From CF-113 sp035308345 (lineage in GTDB: Bacteria; Chloroflexota; Ktedonobacteria; Ktedonobacterales; Ktedonobacteraceae): DNA of 20,950 nucleotides. Position 1 is the stretch's first letter; every line of letters starts with the position of its first letter. The DNA is taken from contig DATGGW010000035.1 of assembly GCA_035308345.1 (NCBI GenBank), forward strand, positions 1 through 20,950, given 5' to 3'. The position numbers were made by a program, and so were the translations under genes. Below, piece by piece: positions 6,652 to 12,062 of the stretch. Under the pieces are notes generated by a model. That model searched no databases, was not told where the DNA came from, and saw nothing but the letters and a program-made list of their open reading frames with translations.

Positions 6652-9288
6652 TCACACGATAAATTCCCCAGGGTTCATAATCCCCTGCGGGTCCCAGCGC
6701 GCCTTCAATCTGCGCATCATATCCAGCATTTCGGGCGTGTAGCCCCACCTGTCTAATGTCCCCTGCCAGTCGTCAGGCGCCTGTGTCACAATGGCATAGC
6801 CGCCAGCTTCCAGTGCAGATCGACGTAACTGTTCTACGGCAGTCAGTATCGTCTCGCTAGCGCTTGCAGGCAGTGTTGCATACAGAAAGCCATTGCCGAA
6901 ATCCGCAAAGAAAGCGCCTGTATTCAGGATGGATGCGTGATCCTGCGCATACACAGGCACATCCCGCAGTGGCAGCCCCACACGCACCTGCACGGCATCG
7001 CCTGCCTGTTTCAGCAGATTGACCCAGACATCAGTGCCCGATACACCCGCGATTTCGATAGGTTCCGGCGCGCCTGTCTGTCTCAAGATGGCGCGCGCCT
7101 GGGCCAGTTCTGCCTGTACATCCTCTTCAATGCCCTCAGCCGTATAGATAAGCGTGTAGGGACTGTGCGGGATATCCACTGTATCGCAGCGGTTGCACAG
7201 CGCGACAGCCGAGGCTACCAGGGACGAGCGCAACAATTGCCTGGCTCGCAGCAATCCATGACGCAGATCATCGATGGGGAGAAAGAGCGTGCGCCGCGCG
7301 CGTGGCTGCGCTGCATATTTGAGTGTCACTTCAGTTATCAATCCCAGCGTGCCGTGGGAGCCAACAAAAAGTTTGACAAGATCAAACCCGGCCACATTTT
7401 TCATGACCGGTCGCCCGACGCGTATCACACGCCCGTCAGCCAGCGCAACCGTCAGACTCAACACAAGATCGCGAATCGCACCGTAGCGCATGCGCAGCGG
7501 GGCGTTCAGATTGGTGGCAAGCAGCCCGCCGATAGTGGTGCCAGGCCAGGGGCTGGCAACAGGCACAAATCTATTATGCTCCGCCAGGAACGCCTGCATC
7601 TCTGCCAGCAGCGTTCCCGCTCCGACCGTGATATACAGGTCGTCCGGCGCATACGTTTTAATGCCTCGTAAAGCGTTGGTAGCCAACGTCACCTCTGTAG
7701 GGACGCGCTTTATCGCGTCCACTTTCCCCGCGTCCTGTTTGCCCGTAATATATACGCGTTGGCCTGCATGCGCGCACGCTGCCAACGCTTGTGCCGCCTC
7801 GCCGGTTGACGTAGGGGCAAAATTTATTGTGTCCTTGCCTGCTGTTCCATCTACATTGGTGGGTAATATATTGGTGAGCGCAATATGCCGATCCCCGGTG
7901 GCTAACGATGATGCGGGGAATATCTTGCCAGGGTTCAACAGATTGTGTGGATCGAAGATGGATTTGATATCCAGCATAGCGGAAAGCTCGGTTTCGTTGA
8001 ACATCAGGGACATGAAGGCGCGTTTCTCGATGCCCACGCCGTGTTCGCCGCTCAGGCTGCCATCTTTGCGGATGGCGACCGCGACCGTTTCGTGCCCGGC
8101 GCTACGCACGCGCTGCATGTACTCTTCATCCTGCGCGTCCGGTATGAGGATCAGGGGGTGCAGGTTGCCGTCGCCCGCGTGGAAGACGTAGCCAACAGGC
8201 AAATTATAACGTTCACAGATCTCGTTGACCTCGAGCAATGTCTCGGCCAGGCGACTGCGTGGCACCGTGATATCCACCGTGTAGTGGGCAGGCGCAAGAC
8301 GGGCAATGGCTCCCGCCGCGCTCTTGCGAGCTAACCAGATCTGGCTGCGTTCTTCCTCGCTGGCTGCCACGCGCAGATCGTGACCGCCGTGGGAGCGCAG
8401 GATAGCAGCAACTTCTTCGATCTGTTTGTCCAGGCTCTCAGGATAGCCGTCAACCTCGATAATCAGCATTGCGGCAGCCTCAGTTGGCAATCCTGCATGC
8501 AGCCATGCCTCGACAATGCGAATGATTTTCTGATCCATCATCTCCATGGTGGCCGGTACCAGGCCCGCTGCAATGACTGCCGAGGTCGCGACGCCTGCCT
8601 GTTCAACCGAGTCGAACACCGCCAGCATGGTTTTGATGCCGGGTGGATTGCGCACCAGGCGCACGTTGATAGCCGTCATCAGAACCAACATGCCCTCGCT
8701 GCCGGTAAGCAAACCGCAGAAATCGTATTCGGGATAATCGAGGGCGCGGCCACCCACCTGCGCGATGCTGCCATCAGCCAGCACCACTTGCATACCTGTA
8801 ACGTAGTTGGTCATGACACCATATTTGAAACAGTGCGGGCCTCCAGAGTTTTCGGAGACGTTGCCGCCAATTGTCGAGGCCCGCTGGCTGGCCGGGTCAG
8901 GCGGAAAATACAATCCATGCGCCCTGACCCGCTCGTCTACGCGCAGGTTAATGATGCCCGGCTCGACCAGTACAGCGCGCCCGTAGACATCCAGTTCAAG
9001 CACGCGGTTCATGCGCGAAAATTCGATAATCAATCCACCATGCTCGGCCACCGCGCCGCCCGAAAGTCCCGTGCCCGCGCCTCGCCCAACCAGCGGAACG
9101 TGGTGTTGCGCCGCCCAGCGCACAATGCGCGCCACATCTTCCGCCGAATGCGGCAGCGCCACGCCCTCCGGCATGCCGCGATCAACACCCGCGTCAACTT
9201 CATAGGTGAGCAGCGAGGCTGCATCAGTGAAGACCTGCCCCTTTTGCAGCAATGCCTCCAGGGACTTCAGGGCATCTTGTCTTAGCAT
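6652..9288 (-). CDS. GlcD-GlcE fusion: FAD-linked glycolate/D-lactate-type oxidase
   Basis: An 878-residue protein joining the two flavin subunits of a glycolate-oxidase-like enzyme, which oxidises 2-hydroxy acids and passes electrons on, normally via the GlcF iron-sulfur subunit. GlcD half: PCMH-type FAD motifs RGAGTGLSGG (69-78) and TIGGNVSENSGG (139-150), HAGDGNLHP (370-378), GEHGVGIEK (414-422) and the end LNPGKIFP (451-458). GlcE half (about 488-878): SPWPGTTIGGLLATN, KNVAGFDLVKLFVGSHGTLG, and the terminal MNPGEF. A loop at residues 523-531 (VDAIKRVPT) is encoded by a family A repeat lying in frame, between the first FAD-domain strand of the GlcE half and the following LxT...L segment. 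ATG at 9288 is 10 bp after the SDR stop, with only a weak ribosome binding site (coupled translation likely). No glcF is adjacent. Confidence 0.92.
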   Translation of the reverse strand: MLRQDALKSLEALLQKGQVFTDAASLLTYEVDAGVDRGMPEGVALPHSAEDVARIVRWAAQHHVPLVGRGAGTGLSGGAVAEHGGLIIEFSRMNRVLELDVYGRAVLVEPGIINLRVDERVRAHGLYFPPDPASQRASTIGGNVSENSGGPHCFKYGVMTNYVTGMQVVLADGSIAQVGGRALDYPEYDFCGLLTGSEGMLVLMTAINVRLVRNPPGIKTMLAVFDSVEQAGVATSAVIAAGLVPATMEMMDQKIIRIVEAWLHAGLPTEAAAMLIIEVDGYPESLDKQIEEVAAILRSHGGHDLRVAASEEERSQIWLARKSAAGAIARLAPAHYTVDITVPRSRLAETLLEVNEICERYNLPVGYVFHAGDGNLHPLILIPDAQDEEYMQRVRSAGHETVAVAIRKDGSLSGEHGVGIEKRAFMSLMFNETELSAMLDIKSIFDPHNLLNPGKIFPASSLATGDRHIALTNILPTNVDGTAGKDTINFAPTSTGEAAQALAACAHAGQRVYITGKQDAGKVDAIKRVPTEVTLATNALRGIKTYAPDDLYITVGAGTLLAEMQAFLAEHNRFVPVASPWPGTTIGGLLATNLNAPLRMRYGAIRDLVLSLTVALADGRVIRVGRPVMKNVAGFDLVKLFVGSHGTLGLITEVTLKYAAQPRARRTLFLPIDDLRHGLLRARQLLRSSLVASAVALCNRCDTVDIPHSPYTLIYTAEGIEEDVQAELAQARAILRQTGAPEPIEIAGVSGTDVWVNLLKQAGDAVQVRVGLPLRDVPVYAQDHASILNTGAFFADFGNGFLYATLPASASETILTAVEQLRRSALEAGGYAIVTQAPDDWQGTLDRWGYTPEMLDMMRRLKARWDPQGIMNPGEFIV
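7696..7720. repeat. Family A palindromic repeat, copy 5 (in-frame inside oxidase gene)
   Basis: TGTAG leader and a core with one change (position 8 of the core, A to C). It lies wholly inside the GlcD-GlcE reading frame, encoding DAIKRVPT without breaking it. Confidence 0.92.
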
Positions 9289-9298
9289 GACTTATCTC

Positions 9299-10126
9299 TT
9301 ATATCGCCCTGCCGCCGGTCACTTCCAGCACGATGCCGGAGACGTAATTGGCAAGTGCCGAAGACAGGAAGAGTACCGGGCCTGCCGCCTCTTCCGGTGT
9401 GCCTGGCCGTCCCAGTGGAATGAGCATGGGGGCCATCGCGCGCATTTGATCCGGCACGCCCAGCGCTATCTCCTCGCCGTCGCGCTGTATCTTCTCGGCG
9501 CTTTCTTTGGCGGCCGTCAGGCGCGTGTCGATGAAGCCATAACAGACACAGTTGACCTGCACGTTATAACGCCCCCACTCCTTCGCCAGCGTCTTCGTCA
9601 GTCCGGTGATGCCAGCCTTGGCGGTGGAATAGTTGACCTGCCCAGCATTGCCGTAGACGCCCGAAACCGACGTGATGTTGACCACTTTGCGTGGATTAGC
9701 GCGGCCATTGGCGGCAGCCTCTTTCTTCGCTGCCTCGCGAATGAACTGTGACGCCTCGCGCAAAATACGAAATGGCGCGGTAGTATGCACGTCGAGCATG
9801 GCATACCACTGTTTATCGGTCATATTCTGTATGACGGCGTCCCACGTATAGCCCGCGTTATTGACGATGATATCGATACCCCCGAAGGCGTCGAGCGTTC
9901 CCTTTATCAATTGCACTGGAAAGGCCGCGTCGGTCACATCACCGGCAATGACCGCGGCCTGCCCCCCTGTATTGCGAATGGCCGCGGCGGTTTCTTCTGC
10001 CGGTGCGGGATCAAGGTCGCTCACAATGACCAGCGCGCCCTGGGAGCCGAGCAACTTTGCCGTTGCCGCGCCTATGCCGCGCCCGGAACCGGTGATTATA
10101 GCTACTTTGCCATCAAGCATGCCCAT
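9299..10126 (-). CDS. SDR-family 3-oxoacyl reductase (FabG-like)
   Basis: A short-chain dehydrogenase/reductase, probably reducing a 3-oxoacyl-CoA or -ACP with NAD(P)H. Seen (275 residues): cofactor motif TGSGRGIG (12-19), NNAG (89-92), catalytic S153, Y166 and K170 (YSTAK). The usual tetrad Asn is replaced by His (LDVH, H114). D37 after the second strand (VSDLD) suggests a preference for NAD over NADP, an inference only. ATG at 10126 has GGAG ten bases upstream; an in-frame extension to 10219 would translate palindromic repeat and is not believed. It follows two hydroxyacyl dehydratase genes on the same strand and precedes the oxidase by 10 bp. With the dehydratases it forms a keto-reduction/dehydration pair, as in fatty-acid or polyhydroxyalkanoate pathways. 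Confidence 0.93.
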   Translation of the reverse strand: MGMLDGKVAIITGSGRGIGAATAKLLGSQGALVIVSDLDPAPAEETAAAIRNTGGQAAVIAGDVTDAAFPVQLIKGTLDAFGGIDIIVNNAGYTWDAVIQNMTDKQWYAMLDVHTTAPFRILREASQFIREAAKKEAAANGRANPRKVVNITSVSGVYGNAGQVNYSTAKAGITGLTKTLAKEWGRYNVQVNCVCYGFIDTRLTAAKESAEKIQRDGEEIALGVPDQMRAMAPMLIPLGRPGTPEEAAGPVLFLSSALANYVSGIVLEVTGGRAI

Positions 10127-10166
10127 AGTGTATGTTCTCCAATCTATTTTCTTTGCGCCAGAACTC

Positions 10167-10302
10167 CCAGGGCGGGGACAAGCCCACGCCCGTACCCTAC
10201 TACGAACGGGACGGTCCACCGTACAGGGTACGGGCGTGGGCTTGTCCCCGCCCTGGGGGATGGGCGTCCCGCTCGTGTAGGTGGGCTTGTCCCCGCCCTG
10301 GG
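10167..10302. repeat. Family B GC-rich palindromic repeat, copy 2 (one and a half units)
   Basis: 10167-10256 is a full unit with arms CCAGGGCGGGGACAAGCCC and its exact reverse complement, and a smaller inner hairpin. A further right arm ending CCCCGCCCTGG follows at 10281-10301. It fills most of the 205-bp space between the MaoC and SDR genes; nothing else is seen there. Confidence 0.9.
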
Positions 10303-10331
10303 GTGTTACGAAGCGCGCCGCTCACACCAAA

Positions 10332-10781
10332 TTATGATCGATGTGGCAAAGCCGCAACAAAAGTCCCACTGGCTTTCACATCGCCGTTCTGATCGGCAGC
10401 CTGCACTTTTCCGGCGATGTATCCTCTGCCGTCAGTTTCGTATTTTTCGGTGATAGTGCCTGTGCAGGTAATCACGTCCTCCAGGTGTGTCATACCTCGG
10501 AAACGCACACCGAACTTGCGCAAGGCGGCTGGCCCGACATAATCGCTCAACAACTGGCCCACGAAGCCCATAATCAGCATGCCGTGTGCGATGATACCGC
10601 CTGTGCCGATCAATTCGCCGATGCGGGAGTCGGTGTGCAGCGGGTTGAAGTCGCCGGATGCGCCCGCGTAACGCACCAGTTGCAGGTGTGTCACCGGCGC
10701 TTTGACCAGTTTAGGAATTTCGTCACCTACCTGCACATCTTCGTAATACACCTTTGTAGGAGCCTGGGCATCGGTCGTCAT
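10332..10781 (-). CDS. MaoC-type (R)-hydroxyacyl dehydratase
   Basis: A hotdog-fold hydratase/dehydratase acting on (R)-3-hydroxyacyl thioesters. Seen: the hydratase-2 motif GDFNPLHTD (43-51) with catalytic D44 and H49, and AHGML (65-69). Length (149) matches single-hotdog MaoC proteins, which work as dimers or as partners of a FAS1-like dehydratase subunit. Such a partner is encoded immediately upstream (27-bp gap), as in the mycobacterial HadA/HadB arrangement. AAAGGAG stands eight bases before the ATG. The SDR gene follows after a repeat-filled gap. Whether the substrate is bound to CoA or ACP cannot be seen. Confidence 0.93.
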   Translation of the reverse strand: MTTDAQAPTKVYYEDVQVGDEIPKLVKAPVTHLQLVRYAGASGDFNPLHTDSRIGELIGTGGIIAHGMLIMGFVGQLLSDYVGPAALRKFGVRFRGMTHLEDVITCTGTITEKYETDGRGYIAGKVQAADQNGDVKASGTFVAALPHRS

Positions 10782-10808
10782 GGGTTGTACTCCTTTCGCA
10801 TCGTTGTG

Positions 10809-11258
10809 CTATTCGCGCACGATTATTACCTGGCGCGCTTTGAGCACGGCTATCCCTTGCTGGTTCGCATACTGTACCTCTGTGGTGATGATATCCATCG
10901 AGCCGCTCTGTCCCTGGCGCGTTTTGCCATCAACGATGGTCGTCACGCCGGTCAAGATATCGCCCGGATGGATGGGCGCGAGATATTCATACTCTTCCTC
11001 GCCGTGCAAAATGCGCATGACGTTAATGCCCGCGCTCACCAATTGGCCTATCATCTTGCGATTGCCCCAGAAGGTGAATGTCGTTGGGCTGGTTGGATAA
11101 AGTGGCACATCGTCATAACCGGCCGCCTGCGCCTCTTCTTTGCTCGAATAGATAGGGTTATCATCGCCAATGGCGAGCGCCAACTCGCGAATTTTACCGC
11201 GCTCGACCTCGAAGCTGAAAGGGGGAAAGCTCTTACCTATAACGCTTTTGTCGAACAT
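10809..11258 (-). CDS. FAS1-like (MaoC N-terminal) dehydratase subunit
   Basis: A hotdog protein of the MaoC_dehydrat_N / HadA-HadC type, expected to pair with the catalytic MaoC subunit encoded next and to form the acyl-chain tunnel. Seen: the start FDKSVIGKSFPPFSFEVERG, then AIGDDNPIY (26-34 or so), which takes the place of the catalytic D-x4-H motif but lacks its His; HGEEEYEYLAPIHPGD in the middle and a beta-rich end (QVIIVRE). ATG at 11258 is favoured because AAGGAG is eight bases upstream; ATG at 11264 would have only two. It is the first gene of the minus-strand lipid cluster. A paralogue is found at 18349-18759. Confidence 0.9.
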   Translation of the reverse strand: MFDKSVIGKSFPPFSFEVERGKIRELALAIGDDNPIYSSKEEAQAAGYDDVPLYPTSPTTFTFWGNRKMIGQLVSAGINVMRILHGEEEYEYLAPIHPGDILTGVTTIVDGKTRQGQSGSMDIITTEVQYANQQGIAVLKARQVIIVRE

Positions 11259-11276
11259 AGACATTGCTCCTTATTG

Positions 11277-11367
11277 GACCAGGGCCGGGGTAAGCCCCGC
11301 CCCTACTCTGTACGTGTCGGCGTCGCGCTTCGCGTAGGGTAGGGGCGGGGCTTGTCCCCGCCCTGGT
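11277..11367. repeat. Family B GC-rich palindromic repeat, copy 3
   Basis: A 91-bp hairpin, with 30-base arms beginning GACCAGGGC and ending GCCCTGGTC that differ at about four positions. Its edge is next to the AATAAGGAG ribosome binding site of the dehydratase gene, so it would form the 5' leader of that mRNA. Confidence 0.88.
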
Positions 11368-11418
11368 CAGCGCACGCTTGATGCAAAAATTTGAACTACA
11401 TCTTTTGTGTGTACGCAT

Positions 11419-11448
11419 AGTATCTTGTTTAGAAGATGGCCTTGTCAA
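11419..11448 (-). promoter_or_regulatory. Candidate promoter of the dehydratase/SDR/oxidase operon
   Basis: On the minus strand TTGACA (11448-11443) is followed after 18 bases by GATACT (11424-11419). The -35 is a perfect consensus match, the -10 is 4 of 6. The predicted leader would then contain the family B hairpin. Confidence 0.5.
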
Positions 11449-11468
11449 GGGCAGCTTTGTTTTATAAT
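11442..11468 (+). promoter_or_regulatory. Candidate promoter of the thioesterase gene
   Basis: TTGTCA (11442-11447) and a perfect TATAAT (11463-11468), 15 bases apart. The -35 overlaps that of the opposite promoter through the palindrome CTTGTCAAG. Confidence 0.6.
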
Positions 11469-11517
11469 AGAGATCATGATACCTCAATCATTCAGCAGGG
11501 AAAGGACGAATAAACAC

Positions 11518-11985
11518 ATGGAGCTTTCCAGCGATGAAATTGTTGCGATGATTAACAGCACGCGTGAGGGGTCGGTTTGGGATGTGCTGAATATCAAGCT
11601 GATCGCAGCGGAAAAAGATAGAGTAGTTGCAGCGATGCCGATAGGGCCAAATCACCGCCAGCAGGTTGGGTATTTGCACGGCGGCATTTCTATAACGCTG
11701 GCCGAGTCGCTGGCTTCGCTTGGCGCCGTTTTGAATATCGATGCCAGCAAGCAGATGGCCTTCGGATTGGAGATCAATGCCAATCACCTGCGCCCCAAAC
11801 GTGACGGGCAACTGACCGGTGTAGCCACGCCCATCCACCGCGGGCACACCACGCACGTCTGGGATGTGTCTATCACCGATGAGAATGATAAGCTCATCTG
11901 TGTCTCGCGTTGCACCATTGCCATCGTTGATCGTCCCCCGGATAATGGCAGCCCGTTTTCCAGGAGCATACCCAGTTTTGGTTAG
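11518..11985 (+). CDS. Hotdog-fold acyl-CoA thioesterase (PaaI/MenI type)
   Basis: A 155-residue single-hotdog thioesterase that hydrolyses an acyl-CoA, as in the PaaI, YdiI or MenI enzymes. Seen: the signature YLHGGISITLAESLAS (52-67) with the HGG loop and catalytic Glu (E63), preceded by NHRQQVG and followed by a typical LEINANHLRP strand. The ATG at 11518 has AGGGAAAGGA about 11 bases upstream; an in-frame ATG at 11476 is close to the predicted transcription start and less likely. It stands alone on the plus strand, divergent from the dehydratase operon. The substrate (phenylacetyl-, naphthoyl- or fatty acyl-CoA) cannot be decided. Confidence 0.92.
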   Translation: MELSSDEIVAMINSTREGSVWDVLNIKLIAAEKDRVVAAMPIGPNHRQQVGYLHGGISITLAESLASLGAVLNIDASKQMAFGLEINANHLRPKRDGQLTGVATPIHRGHTTHVWDVSITDENDKLICVSRCTIAIVDRPPDNGSPFSRSIPSFG

Positions 11986-11993
11986 TATCTATT

Positions 11994-12030
11994 CCAGGGC
12001 GGGAGTGGTTTGTCTTGTCCCCGCCCTGGG
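11994..12030. repeat. Family B short hairpin between convergent genes
   Basis: CCAGGGCGGG and CCCGCCCTGG are exact 10-bp arms around a T/G-rich loop. It starts nine bases after the thioesterase stop and ends nine bases before the stop of the convergent cyclase gene, so it could serve as a bidirectional transcript end, though without a T-run. Confidence 0.8.
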
Positions 12031-12062
12031 AGCGGTGCTCAGATTTCAATTTGCTCCCAGGG
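12024..12062. repeat. Second inverted repeat overlapping the preceding hairpin
   Basis: CCCTGGGAGC (12024-12033) and GCTCCCAGGG (12053-12062) are exact 10-bp arms; the loop carries the cyclase stop codon. The left arm uses the same bases as the right arm of the 11994-12030 hairpin, so the two folds exclude each other. Confidence 0.6.

Noticed and set aside
8380..9285. Long open frame antisense to the GlcD-GlcE gene
   Set aside because: It is a shadow of the real gene: no recognisable domain, His/Arg-rich composition and no ribosome binding site, while the opposite strand has full family motifs.
10127..10219. N-terminal extension of the SDR reading frame
   Set aside because: These codons are palindromic repeat DNA; ATG at 10126 has a GGAG signal and gives the correct Rossmann start.
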